64,000 nt of DNA from Saprospiraceae bacterium (GTDB taxonomy: Bacteria; Bacteroidota; Bacteroidia; Chitinophagales; Saprospiraceae): NCBI GenBank assembly GCA_016710235.1, contig JADJLG010000001.1:310001-374000 (forward strand), read 5' to 3'. Position numbers and translations under genes: made by a program. The stretch's first letter is position 1. Every line of letters starts with the position of its first letter. This document shows, piece after piece, positions 1 to 8,194 of the stretch. The notes beneath the pieces are model-generated. The model searched no databases. It saw only the letters and a program-made list of their open reading frames with translations, and was not told the origin of the DNA.

Positions 1-106
1 GTTGTTCGATAGCAGCTTTATCAGCAATGGAGATATCAGCAGGAATAGAATTTGTGGGTAGTTCCAAAAACTCAATGAATGTTCTAGGATATAATGAATG
101 AAAATA
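1..106 (-). pseudogene. 3' fragment of an unidentified gene, cut near the IS element
   Basis: The minus strand is open from the window edge to a TAA at about 107-109 and has no ATG in this stretch. It reads as a plausible protein segment (FIEFLELPTNSIPADISIAD). The likely reading is that the 5' part was lost or displaced when the neighbouring insertion sequence arrived. The family is not recognised, and the gene runs off the window, so it could also be chance coding. Confidence 0.25.
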
Positions 107-109
107 TTA

Positions 110-1241
110 TCTTGTGTAAAAAATAGATTATATGAATAAAGGAGCTGGATTGTTTGATGAGGAGTACAAGTTAGAACGAATTAGTAAGTTAGGCGACCCA
201 TTAGAGAAATTGAACAGTACGATAAACTGGGAGATTTTTCGTTCAATATTAAACAAGCACTTGAAAGTTGAAGGAGTTGCACCAGGTGGTCGGCCGCCAT
301 TTGATTATGTAATGATGTTCAAGATTTTGATATTGCAAGAATACTTTGGATTGAGCGACGAACAGATGGAATATCAAATAACAGACAGATTCAGTTTTAT
401 GCGTTTCTTAGGGTTACGCATACATAGCAAAGTACCGGATAGAAATACGATATGGAATTTTCGGGAGAAGATGAAAGTAGACGCATTGATGGAAAAGTTA
501 TTTAATCAATTTGGAAAGGAACTAGTGAAACAAGGTTTAATTGTGAATAAAGGAAAAATAATAGACGCTACAATAATGAACGCTCCGAAGCAACGCAATA
601 GTCGCGAGGAGAATAATCAAATTAAAAGAGGTGAAATACCAGAGGAATGGAGTGATAAGAAATCTAGTCATAAGGATGTAGATGCGACATGGACACAAAA
701 GAACAACAAGAATTATTTTGGATACAAGGATCACGTGAAGGTGGATGGCAAGAAAAAATTTATTGATAGCTACCAGGTTACAGAGGCTAGTGTTCATGAT
801 AGTGTAGGGGCATTAGATTTATTGAGCAAGAAGGATAAAGGACAATCCCTTCATGCAGACAGCGCATATACGGGAGAGGCATTTGAAAAGGCGGTAAGTA
901 AAATAGGTATGAAAAATAAAATTCACGAGAAGGGTTATCGTAATAATCCATTAAGTGAAGGTCAGAAAGAAATGAATAGTAAGAAGAGTAAAATCCGAGC
1001 ACGAGTGGAACATGTGTTTGGGTTTATGCATCAAAGTACTGGCGGGGTTATAATAAGAACGATAGGAGCTAAATTAAAAATCGGTTTGTTGAATTTAACA
1101 TACAATTTATTCCGATATAGTTATTATATGAAGGCTTGATGGGATACGTGTGTCCATGATTGACCAAAACGAGCTAAAACAAAAAATAAGAAAACAAAAC
1201 CGACATAATCGGTTCAAAGTTTAGCCACTTTTTATACAAAA
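110..1241 (+). mobile_element. IS5-family insertion sequence
   Basis: One full-length transposase gene lies between imperfect 21-bp terminal inverted repeats that I propose at 110-130 and 1221-1241 (14 of 21 positions match). The word ATGAAAAT occurs just outside both ends and could be target duplication, but it does not sit cleanly on the repeat edges, so the exact ends are uncertain. The element lies against the 3' end of an XRE repressor gene read on the other strand. Confidence 0.6.
132..1139 (+). CDS. IS5-family DDE transposase
   Basis: This enzyme cuts and joins the ends of its own insertion sequence. The 335-residue protein has the N-terminal DUF772-type helical region of IS5 transposases (GGRPPFDYVMMFKILILQ, residues 52-69) and then a DDE catalytic domain. 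The probable triad is D145 (KIIDAT), D243 (HADSAY) and E293 (RVEHVFGF). The Y-(2)-R-(3)-E-(6)-K signature region is partly visible around RARVEH. Length and motifs are intact and there is no frameshift, so the element may be active. It starts at the first ATG, just inside the proposed left inverted repeat. The IS5 family is clear; the subgroup was not determined. Confidence 0.9.
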   Translation: MNKGAGLFDEEYKLERISKLGDPLEKLNSTINWEIFRSILNKHLKVEGVAPGGRPPFDYVMMFKILILQEYFGLSDEQMEYQITDRFSFMRFLGLRIHSKVPDRNTIWNFREKMKVDALMEKLFNQFGKELVKQGLIVNKGKIIDATIMNAPKQRNSREENNQIKRGEIPEEWSDKKSSHKDVDATWTQKNNKNYFGYKDHVKVDGKKKFIDSYQVTEASVHDSVGALDLLSKKDKGQSLHADSAYTGEAFEKAVSKIGMKNKIHEKGYRNNPLSEGQKEMNSKKSKIRARVEHVFGFMHQSTGGVIIRTIGAKLKIGLLNLTYNLFRYSYYMKA

Positions 1242-1248
1242 ATGAAAA

Positions 1249-1503
1249 TTAACAACACAATTTTAGCGGATGGTTACAAAAGATGGTTTTTAGAAATACC
1301 CTTGTATCATTGAAATAGATGACATTATCTACAGACATACCAAAATTTTTAGCGATAAGGATAAGACAATCAATAGGTACTTCCTATTGATTGTTTTCCA
1401 TTTTGGAGTAACAAGACCGATGAGTATGGATAAGATCAGCCATTTGCTGCTGAGTGTAACCCTTACTTTCCCTAAGCTTTTTAAGACTATCGCCTATCTT
1501 CAT
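1249..1503 (-). pseudogene. XRE-family repressor gene with an in-frame amber stop
   Basis: Read on the minus strand from ATG at 1503, the frame gives an 84-codon helix-turn-helix protein. It begins MKIGDSLKKLRESKGYTQQQ, continues through ADLIHTHRSCYSKMENNQ, hits TAG at 1384-1386, then resumes in the same frame as EVPIDCLILIAKNFGMSVDNVIYFN and ends at TAA 1249. The sequence on both sides of the TAG fits one Cro/C1-type HTH domain of about 60 residues, so the stop interrupts a formerly intact gene. Recognition helix and the fourth and fifth helices are separated by the stop. It is divergent from the primase-like remnant at 1641, an arrangement typical of repressors on mobile elements. Readthrough or a sequencing error are the alternatives. 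Confidence 0.65.
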
Positions 1504-1579
1504 GATTATGAAATTATCGCACAAAGGTACGATAGTAGCACAAAAAATGCAATAATGATCTAAAATAGAAAACTAAATA

Positions 1580-1609
1580 GTTCTAATATAGAACTTTTAT
1601 TTAACTTTG
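1580..1609 (+). promoter_or_regulatory. Inverted-repeat operator and -7 promoter element
   Basis: The sequence GTTCTAATATAGAAC (1580-1594) is a perfect 6-bp inverted repeat with a 3-bp spacer. It is followed at 1602-1609 by TAACTTTG, which fits the Bacteroidota -7 consensus TAnnTTTG. It sits in the divergent gap between the XRE pseudogene and the primase-like remnant, so it is the likely operator of the former repressor. Confidence 0.5.
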
Positions 1610-1640
1610 CGATGTTCTAAATACTCACAAAGTAAAATTT

Positions 1641-1721
1641 ATGGAGATCAAAGACATCAAAAGCAAGTTATCCCTCACCGATGTCCTAAAGCGCTACCAC
1701 TTTTTTGCATTATCTTTGTAA
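1641..1721 (+). pseudogene. 5' remnant of a CHC2-type primase-like gene
   Basis: ATG at 1641 opens a frame reading MEIKDIKSKLSLTDVLKRYH, then a few unrelated residues and TAA at 1719-1721. This N-terminus resembles CHC2 zinc-finger, primase-like proteins of Bacteroidota mobile elements. Only about 20 codons remain, with no zinc ligands, so it is a decapitated start of such a gene, joined to the DUF4160 promoter region. The family call rests on N-terminal similarity that I recognise and is tentative. Confidence 0.4.
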
Positions 1722-1732
1722 ATTGGAGATTT

Positions 1733-1981
1733 ATGCCGGAGATTAGTAGATTTTATGGGATAATTATTTATATGTTCTTTAATGATCATAATCCACCTCA
1801 TTTTAAAGTAAAATATGCTGAATTCGAAGCTAATGTTCTTATAAGCAATGGGTCCATTTTAGATGGTGATCTACCTGTTAGTAAGTTAAAACTTGTGAGT
1901 GCCTGGGCAGAAATTCACAAAGATGAACTTAATGAAATGTGGCATTCTAAAAATTTTCACACAATAGACCCTCTACAATAA
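1733..1981 (+). CDS. DUF4160 domain protein
   Basis: This is a protein of 82 residues starting MPEISRFYGIIIYMFFNDHN and carrying the DUF4160 signature: MPxISRFxGIxIxMxxxDHxPPHFH-like start, then a short beta-rich region. The biochemical role is unknown. DUF4160 genes often precede DUF2442 genes and the pair is regarded as toxin-antitoxin-like. The frame stays open 42 codons upstream, but that part overlaps the primase remnant and does not resemble the family, so ATG 1733 is chosen. TATCTTTG at 1711-1718 fits a -7 element and would give a very short leader. The stop overlaps the next start by one base (TAATG), indicating translational coupling. Confidence 0.8.
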   Translation: MPEISRFYGIIIYMFFNDHNPPHFKVKYAEFEANVLISNGSILDGDLPVSKLKLVSAWAEIHKDELNEMWHSKNFHTIDPLQ

Positions 1982-2286
1982 TGCGAAAGATAGTTGAGAT
2001 AAAAATTTCACATCCATACGTAGTCATATGCAAATTTGATAATGGAGAGACAAGGATGTTAAATCTTGAGAATGTTCTTGACAGAAATGGAACATTCGCT
2101 CAAAAAGTATTTGAAGGGGATAAGTTCAAAGAAGTGCAAATCGGGGATAATGGCGAACTCTTTTGGCTTGGCATAGCTGAAATGAAAACTTTGGAAGGTA
2201 CTACTATACCTTGTGAATATGATATTTGTCCGGATTTTGCCTATATGGAATCTACAGTTGTATCATCAAAGACGTCCCTATCTTAA
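1981..2286 (+). CDS. DUF2442 domain protein
   Basis: The 101-residue protein matches DUF2442: an N-terminal beta-strand pattern (VEIKISHPYVVICKFDNGETRMLNL without gaps of charge), a central VFxxL-like segment and the late WxxGIAE/LxPExL-like region (LFWLGIAEMKTLEG). Function is unknown. In other genomes the family pairs with DUF4160 or with small toxins. It shares a TAATG junction with the upstream DUF4160 gene, so the two are one transcription unit. The last 15 or so residues (after PDFAYMES) look atypical and run into palindromic sequence, so the 3' end may have been altered by a junction. Confidence 0.75.
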   Translation: MRKIVEIKISHPYVVICKFDNGETRMLNLENVLDRNGTFAQKVFEGDKFKEVQIGDNGELFWLGIAEMKTLEGTTIPCEYDICPDFAYMESTVVSSKTSLS

Positions 2287-2301
2287 TAGTGAGTAAACGA
2301 T

Positions 2302-2372
2302 CCGATTTTCAATCGGAAAATCGTGACACGGAGTCACGATTTAGTGAGCGAACTGTGCAAAGCTTTGCACAG
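2302..2372. repeat. Three tandem perfect palindromes
   Basis: Three dyads lie in 71 bp just after the DUF2442 gene. CCGATT-TTC-AATCGG is at 2302-2316. A 10-bp stem with 5-nt loop is at 2318-2342 (arms AAATCGTGAC and GTCACGATTT). The perfect 20-bp palindrome CTGTGCAAAGCTTTGCACAG is at 2353-2372. None is followed by a strong T-run on the plus strand, so a simple terminator is not the best explanation. A palindromic intergenic repeat or protein-binding array is possible. Confidence 0.6.
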
Positions 2373-3358
2373 CTTTGTGAAAGCCTTAAAAACACCACCG
2401 CAGCCTATACATTGGCGGCTCTTCCACTTGTTACTCCTGTCCCAATCCAAGATGTGCAAATCTTCGACTATGCAGTCGCACATAAATCAGTAAACTCATC
2501 TTACGGTCTCACAGCATCAAATGATGACACTTTCATAATCGGCAAAGACCCATATACAAGTGATCAACAACGAAGCAGTGATCAATAAGAAATCAATGAT
2601 ACTGACTCGATATAGCGCAAGTTTTGAAGGAGTGTATTCAAAATGCAATGCTTATTCTTTATTCTAACCATGTGCTTAAACTAATTGAGTATTTTATTAA
2701 ACTTCGGAGTAAGTTAATTTAGCCTGGAGTTCTTTGACTTTTGGCCTATGGTTTTCATTGTTCTTTTGGCTTGATCCAAAAGAACCAAAAGATCAAGGCT
2801 GTTTTCATTTCTTAACGACTTTGTATTCATTCAAAAACTAAAATGAAAAAGGCCGGATTTAGATATTGAATATTTTTTCAATGATTTTGGCTTTGAACCA
2901 ATTTAATTATTGGTTGACTGTTCTCATTGTCCATTTGTCTTGATCCAAATAAACCAAAATTGGTACTTACATATAATGCTCAGCTTGAAAATTAGACGGT
3001 CAAAATTATTTCGGTATCTCCATCAAGAATTTCTACTTTTGGAGTTTTCAGCTAAGTCCGCCATCTAGAGTGTAGCTATCTGACTTGCTAAAAGATTTGC
3101 TACCCTCAAAAACGGCAAAGAAAGCAATCCCGATGGCACAAAAATTGATGCAGAGGATGTTGTTAAGTCAAGTAAGATTTTGGATAATATTTTTAATCAG
3201 TATTGCTAAAAACAAATAATCTTGATTTAAACATCATTTGGGTGGAATGAGCTCATCACAGAAATCAGCAGTGCCGCTCTACACAAAGCATGAATAATGA
3301 AAGGGGTGGACTATCGAATAAAATCATGTTCAAACTTGATACAGGCAAACAAAATACT
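2373..3358. other. Long non-coding stretch with diverged hairpin repeats
   Basis: No convincing complete gene lies here. A hairpin at 2760-2785 has a 10-bp stem (GTTCTTTTGG, loop CTTGAT, CCAAAAGAAC). A degraded relative of the same unit (core CTTGATCCAAA) lies at about 2930-2956. Similar 'CTTGATCCAAAA' hairpins recur between genes of many Bacteroidota. Another dyad, AACCAAT-TTAATT-ATTGGTT, is at 2896-2915. The stretch reads as decayed intergenic or island-edge DNA. Confidence 0.5.
3099..3209 (+). pseudogene. Possible C-terminal gene fragment
   Basis: A 36-codon open stretch without a start, after a stop at 3088-3090, reads like the end of a real protein (GKESNPDGTKIDAEDVVKSS, then KILDNIFNQYC) and ends in TAA at 3207-3209. 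The charged, helical composition is unlike the surrounding AT-rich spacer. The family is not recognised. Confidence 0.25.
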
Positions 3359-4072
3359 CTACCTGAATATATTGTATTTCAAAATACAATATATTGCTCG
3401 GAAACCATCGCGCCAGCCTATTTTCTTTCCCTCAGCATAGGTTCTTCCATAATATGAGATTCCTATTTCATAAATACGGATATTTGGAATGCGAGCGATC
3501 CGAGCTGTAACCTCCGGCTCAAAACCAAATCTCTTTTCCTTCAAATCCAATGACTGAATGATATCCCTGCGAAACAACTTATAACAGGTCTCCATATCGG
3601 TCAGGTTGAGATTAGTAAATACATTGGATATTGTGGTGAGAATTTTATTCCCTATAGAATGCCAGAAAAACAGGATTCGATGCGGTTTCCCTCCCATAAA
3701 ACGTGAACCAAAGACCACATCTGCAAATCCATCCAAGATGGGTTTGAGCATAAGACGATACTCTTCCGGATCATACTCTAGGTCAGCATCCTGGATGATG
3801 ATATAGTCTCCCTGAGCTTTTCTGATCCCTGTATGCAAAGCAGCTCCTTTCCCTTGGTTAACTTCATGTTTGTAATAGGAAAATTGTTCTCCGGGATGCG
3901 CATTCATGTATTTCTGAATCGCCCCTTCACTATTATCTTTACTACAGTCATTAACCAGAATTATTTCACGATCTATACCTTCAGGCAGTTGAGCCTGAAT
4001 GATTTTGTCGAGGATGAGATGTATTGTCCTTTCCTCATTGTAAACCGGTATAACTATAGAAAGTGTAGCCAT
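3359..4072 (-). CDS. GT2-family glycosyltransferase (polyprenyl-phosphate sugar type)
   Basis: A 237-residue GT-A fold glycosyltransferase. It shows the family 2 nucleotide-sugar site (IVIPVYNEE, residues 6-14; ND at 41-42), the metal-binding DAD at residues 95-97, and the C-terminal block TDMETCYKLFRRD (159-170) typical of dolichol-phosphate-mannose-synthase-like enzymes. There are no transmembrane helices, matching soluble DPM1/Ppm1-type forms that load a sugar onto a polyprenyl phosphate. The downstream-strand neighbour at 4136-5710 is a polytopic membrane protein transcribed just before it on the same strand, which could be the acceptor-side partner. The precise sugar is unknown. Confidence 0.85.
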   Translation of the reverse strand: MATLSIVIPVYNEERTIHLILDKIIQAQLPEGIDREIILVNDCSKDNSEGAIQKYMNAHPGEQFSYYKHEVNQGKGAALHTGIRKAQGDYIIIQDADLEYDPEEYRLMLKPILDGFADVVFGSRFMGGKPHRILFFWHSIGNKILTTISNVFTNLNLTDMETCYKLFRRDIIQSLDLKEKRFGFEPEVTARIARIPNIRIYEIGISYYGRTYAEGKKIGWRDGFRAIYCILKYNIFR

Positions 4073-4135
4073 CGCTGTAAAACTTGCAATCTATTACAAA
4101 AAACGTACCATATTTAGCCGATTACATGAAACCTA

Positions 4136-5710
4136 TCATTTCACTGATTTCCATTTGTAAAGTTTGAATCCATCATACTCTTTATACAATTCCAAATTAT
4201 CTTTAACTGCAAGCAACTGTGTCTGACAAGGATGCCGATTAGCTTCTACCTGCCCCGCAACGAACAAATAATCGATACGGCGTGAAGCAAGGCTGTCGTA
4301 CACGAATCTTTCATTAGAGCAAGCCTGCAACATCAAAGCTTGAAAATTTGAAAATGGCATTCTGTCACTGATCCATCTCAAAGGAAAATAATCTACTGTA
4401 GCTTCATAGTTTTCGAGTATGATTATCTTTTTGTCAGAATAAGTCAAATGATTTCCCAAATGGCCCAACATCCAATGATTCGTCGCATCGATCGGCAATA
4501 CCAATGATCCTTCCGGAATATCCTCTATCGCATGATGAACCCGATCCGTCAGAGCTGCCAATTTTTTCATCTCATATCGGTAATAATCTATTCTCAAATA
4601 CATCGCCAATACAATAAATGGCGCTACGAGATAGATCGCTGAGACAATTTCTGCCTCACTGATGAGCCAGGCAATTAGGAACAAATAGAAGAAAAATATA
4701 AGTCGATAGGTAATAAATCCTCCATGTCCATCACTGTCAGGAAACGAAAATGCGCTCACAATAAACATCAAAAACACCAAAACAAAAAATAGCCGAGTCG
4801 GCGACCACCTTCTCCAACTTTCCTGACCGGATTTTAATTTTTGGAATATCAAAAAAATTACTGCACTGAGTAAAAAAAACAGCGAAATGAACATCAGGTA
4901 GGTATATAGTCTTTCCCTCTCAGACAATAATCCAAAAATATCCAGTTGGACAAAATGTGTTAGTATCTCTGATGATTTTTTATATTCCTTTTGAAGAGAA
5001 TTATCTCTGCCTGCCAGATAACGCACTGTTAGAAAAACGGGTAGAATAGTGACCGGAATTAAATTTAGTAATTTCTTCCGGTTAATTTTGTTTTGACTTG
5101 ATATGGAATAAGAAATCACCAATAAAACTGAGCATGCGCATAAAAATATAAATACAAACACATGTGCCTGAAAGCTGAGTAAAAACAGAATGAAGATCAA
5201 CATCAACTTTCTGTTCCACCAGGTATCAGATAGCATATAACGAGACAGGCAAGCCAGTGTCCAAAACATGAGTGCAACAGCCAACAGATAATTGTAAAAA
5301 CCCATCAACAGGAAAAAATTGAACGGCACGATAATCAATAATATTAAATGGACGAGATGAAGTTTTGTACCGCAATTTTTTAAAAAAGAGACAATGCTCA
5401 GCGGGATAGATACGCAGAGTAAAAACTGAAAAATGATCTCTGCCTTTTCCATAGAAAACAACTGACAAAGTCCCATCAATATAAAATGACTCAAGTTGTT
5501 GGGAATCGTCCATGAATTTACCTTAAAATATTCTGCATAATTATTTCCACCTTTAAGAAAATCGGTCATGATTTTCACATTATACATATGTGCAGGTCCG
5601 TCAATGCTATAGAACTTGCCAATCACCAAACTAATCCCCAAAATCAGGGCGAATAGTAACAGGGAAAATATAAATGAGCTTTGTTTAAATCTAAAGGTTA
5701 TGGATTGCAT
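4136..5710 (-). CDS. Polytopic membrane protein, glycosyltransferase-like (GT-C) candidate
   Basis: A 524-residue protein with about ten hydrophobic helices, followed by a soluble C-terminal domain of about 130 residues (from RVHHAIEDIPEGS on). Near the N-terminus an acidic/aromatic motif in the first periplasmic loop (KFYSIDGPAHMYNV) resembles the catalytic loop of GT-C enzymes that use polyprenyl-linked sugars. This is an inference from topology and the D residue, not a family match I can name. It is transcribed just upstream of the GT2 gene, 63 bases apart, so the pair may build and transfer a lipid-linked sugar. Confidence 0.5.
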   Translation of the reverse strand: MQSITFRFKQSSFIFSLLLFALILGISLVIGKFYSIDGPAHMYNVKIMTDFLKGGNNYAEYFKVNSWTIPNNLSHFILMGLCQLFSMEKAEIIFQFLLCVSIPLSIVSFLKNCGTKLHLVHLILLIIVPFNFFLLMGFYNYLLAVALMFWTLACLSRYMLSDTWWNRKLMLIFILFLLSFQAHVFVFIFLCACSVLLVISYSISSQNKINRKKLLNLIPVTILPVFLTVRYLAGRDNSLQKEYKKSSEILTHFVQLDIFGLLSERERLYTYLMFISLFFLLSAVIFLIFQKLKSGQESWRRWSPTRLFFVLVFLMFIVSAFSFPDSDGHGGFITYRLIFFFYLFLIAWLISEAEIVSAIYLVAPFIVLAMYLRIDYYRYEMKKLAALTDRVHHAIEDIPEGSLVLPIDATNHWMLGHLGNHLTYSDKKIIILENYEATVDYFPLRWISDRMPFSNFQALMLQACSNERFVYDSLASRRIDYLFVAGQVEANRHPCQTQLLAVKDNLELYKEYDGFKLYKWKSVK

Positions 5711-5868
5711 AGGTACCGAGGATTTGTGATGAGTAAGTATCGCTTATGTCATTTGTGCAATGGTTTGGATGAATGGAATACGTTTATAACGATCCAACCG
5801 ACTCATTCGTTATGGCGAATAAAAGTTTATGTGTGATTCCTCATGGTTTCACCATTTTATTTTGAAAA

Positions 5869-6681
5869 TTACTCCTCTTCTAGTGTAGGAATGTTGATTT
5901 CTTCCCTTTCATCTTCCGGCTTGAATTCCAGCCAGAATTGATTGACCTGATTGCCATTGACGAGAGTGACTTCCTGCAGATTGATCAATTCCAGGAGAGC
6001 CAGGAAGGTGATAATGGCATGCACACGGTTTTCGCAATCTTCAAAGATCTCTTCGAACGCTGCTTTAGGTTTGGTCGAGAGAATATGATTGATTTTGGCT
6101 TGCTGCTCTGCAATGGTATATTCGTAATTGTAGATCTGGTGTACGACTGTGGTGGGTTGCTGAAACTTGTCAACCAACTTCTGGAACACCTTTAGCAAGT
6201 GGAAAAGATTGAGAGTCTCCCACTCTGCATCGACCAGTGCCCGTTGCGCCAGTTGGTTGAACTCTGAGACAATATTGCCTCTTGTAACCCTAAAATACCG
6301 ATCATCCTCCATCTTGCTGAGATCATCGATAGCTTCCTTTACAGCTTTATACTCCAAAAGCTTTTGAACCAACTCGGCTCGAGGATCTATCTCTTGATTG
6401 TTCTCGTCCAGTTCTTTACGTGGGATGAGCATCTTGGCTTTAATGCGAATCAGGGTTGCTGCTACGAGGATAAATTCGCTTGCAAGGTCAAGATTCAATG
6501 ACTCACATTGTCTGATATATTCTAGAAATTCTTCAGTAATACGAGAGATCGGAATGTCATAAATATCGAGCTCGTCCCTCTCTATAAAGAACAATAGCAG
6601 GTCAAAGGGACCCTCGAACTGTTGCAATTTGATTTTATAACTTTCCAAAGCTCTCCGATTGGGTTGGCGAAGATAGCGCAA
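5869..6681 (-). CDS. scpA: Segregation and condensation protein A
   Basis: ScpA is the kleisin subunit of the SMC-ScpA-ScpB condensin complex that organises and separates chromosomes. The 270-residue protein has the diagnostic N-terminal motif FEGPFDLLLFFIERDELDIY (residues about 22-41), then the helical SMC-neck-binding region. The C-terminal winged-helix part (ALLELINLQEVTLVNG) would bind the SMC head. Length is normal for Bacteroidota. scpB and smc are not in the window. The first 15 residues precede the usual family start, so an internal start cannot be excluded. Confidence 0.92.
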   Translation of the reverse strand: MRYLRQPNRRALESYKIKLQQFEGPFDLLLFFIERDELDIYDIPISRITEEFLEYIRQCESLNLDLASEFILVAATLIRIKAKMLIPRKELDENNQEIDPRAELVQKLLEYKAVKEAIDDLSKMEDDRYFRVTRGNIVSEFNQLAQRALVDAEWETLNLFHLLKVFQKLVDKFQQPTTVVHQIYNYEYTIAEQQAKINHILSTKPKAAFEEIFEDCENRVHAIITFLALLELINLQEVTLVNGNQVNQFWLEFKPEDEREEINIPTLEEE

Positions 6682-6991
6682 AAATGACTCATTTATCCAT
6701 ACGGTATGTTAAATCCCATAGCTATTCCATTTTTTTGAATACAATCGCAATTGCCCAGTATGGTGAATTCTCCAATTTCAGGCAGTTCAATCGATGCATG
6801 TCTACCCTGTACCGTAAACACTTTCAAACCACATATACATAAATATTATATATATATAATTTTCATATTCTATGGTTTAGAACTTATTAGTCCAGATGGT
6901 ATGGAAAACCAATCTATACGTGAATTTGGATTGTAAATCTGAAGAGTTTGCGTTTATTTGATGAAATTTGCCCTGTAAAGTAAAGCGATAC

Positions 6992-7708
6992 ATGATCCAG
7001 GGTAAAATCTATCTCGTGCCAGTACCTTTGGGTGGTAGTTCAATGGAGGTGCTTTCAGCTAAAGTCATCGCCATGATACATCAGCTGGATACTTTTGTAG
7101 TGGAAAATGCCAAAACAGCGAGACAACTCATTAAAGCATCAGGCACAGCCAAAGCGATCTCCCAATACCAGATAGTTGAAATAGATCGGAATTCGCCGTT
7201 GGCTGTGTGGCCGGAATTATACTCTCTCATCAAAGAAGGAAAGGATGTCGGACTGATGTCTGAGGCAGGGATGCCGGCTATAGCAGATCCGGGCTCAGAA
7301 CTCGTTGCACAGGCACACATCAATCGGGTGCAGGTAGTGCCGCTGAGTGGCCCAAACTCGATGATGATGGCTCTGATGGCCTCAGGATTACCCGGACAAA
7401 GCTTTTGTTTTCTGGGATATCTTCCGGCAAAGAAAGATGCCCTGCGTCAGAAAATTGTTTCACTTGTAAATGAAATCCGACTCAACAAAAGAACTTATCT
7501 TTTCATGGAAACTCCCTACAGGAACACACAGATGATGGAGATGCTGCTGGGCCATGTACCGGATCAATTTACTCTCTGTGTTGCTGCAGGACTGGAAACT
7601 GACAAAGAGTATATCCACACTTACACCATCAAGCAATGGAAAAAAACAAATGATTTCAATCTCTTGGAAGACAATCCCGCGATATTCGTTCTTGCAGCGA
7701 TGTATTAG
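6992..7708 (+). CDS. RsmI-like SAM-dependent methyltransferase (tetrapyrrole methylase fold)
   Basis: A 238-residue member of the TP-methylase superfamily. Visible motifs are the N-terminal LVPVPLGG, the central GLMSEAGMPAIADPGSELV (the SAM pocket of RsmI-type enzymes, residues about 88-106), VVPLSGPNSMMMALMASGLP and FLGYLPAK. RsmI methylates the 2'-hydroxyl of C1402 in 16S rRNA. This Bacteroidota form is shorter than E. coli RsmI and lacks its C-terminal domain, so the exact target is inferred. The frame extends to 6968 with a TTG, but ATG 6992 fits the family N-terminus. Confidence 0.8.
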   Translation: MIQGKIYLVPVPLGGSSMEVLSAKVIAMIHQLDTFVVENAKTARQLIKASGTAKAISQYQIVEIDRNSPLAVWPELYSLIKEGKDVGLMSEAGMPAIADPGSELVAQAHINRVQVVPLSGPNSMMMALMASGLPGQSFCFLGYLPAKKDALRQKIVSLVNEIRLNKRTYLFMETPYRNTQMMEMLLGHVPDQFTLCVAAGLETDKEYIHTYTIKQWKKTNDFNLLEDNPAIFVLAAMY

Positions 7709-8162
7709 AATTTTCTCAGAAATAAAGGACAGAAAATGAATTACAACTTCCCAAAGCCGGTACTGCAAAATCGCTTCTAAAAATTATTTTAACTACCCGC
7801 AAAAATGCTTCCATCAAGATTATGAGATGAAATTCAATAATGATCCATTTGATCTGCACCCTCAAGTCTATATGCTTTGCTTGATTCCAAAGAAATGAAT
7901 TATTCAAGATAGTGTAATGTGTTTGGTTCCTTCAAAACGAATCTAAACTCAAGAATAAGAGATCACTGATTTAATCTCCTGAGGTCAATTATAAGGCCCG
8001 GCAAAGTATTGCCCGGTTCCTGCAAGATCGGGTGAAACATCCACCAGATTTTCGATTTGCGAAACCATTTGGTCAGATCAAGAGCTCTGGTATTCATCAA
8101 AGATGAATTGCAAATATGCAAATTGGATGAGTGATTCGTACTTTTTTGCATGGAGAACATGT
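7709..8162. other. Non-coding spacer
   Basis: No gene is supported in this stretch between the methylase and trpS. It is AT-rich with short spurious frames on both strands, and I see no strong hairpin or repeat. Its right edge leads into the trpS promoter. Confidence 0.5.
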
Positions 8163-8170
8163 TAACTTTG
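8163..8170 (+). promoter_or_regulatory. -7 promoter element of trpS
   Basis: TAACTTTG fits the Bacteroidota -7 consensus TAnnTTTG and would start transcription near 8177, leaving a leader of about 18 bases to ATG 8195. It lies inside the longer open frame that begins at 8150, so it argues against that upstream start. No good -33 TTTG is present at the ideal spacing. Confidence 0.5.
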
Positions 8171-8194
8171 CCGTCCAATCCAAATTCATTTTTG

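Noticed and set aside
1641..1981. A longer DUF4160 protein starting upstream at 1607
   Set aside because: The upstream codons are a frame-shadow of the primase-like remnant and its promoter; the family N-terminus begins at 1733.
2226..2588. A 120-codon open frame overlapping the DUF2442 end
   Set aside because: It overlaps the recognised DUF2442 gene in another frame, runs through three palindromes and has no family resemblance.
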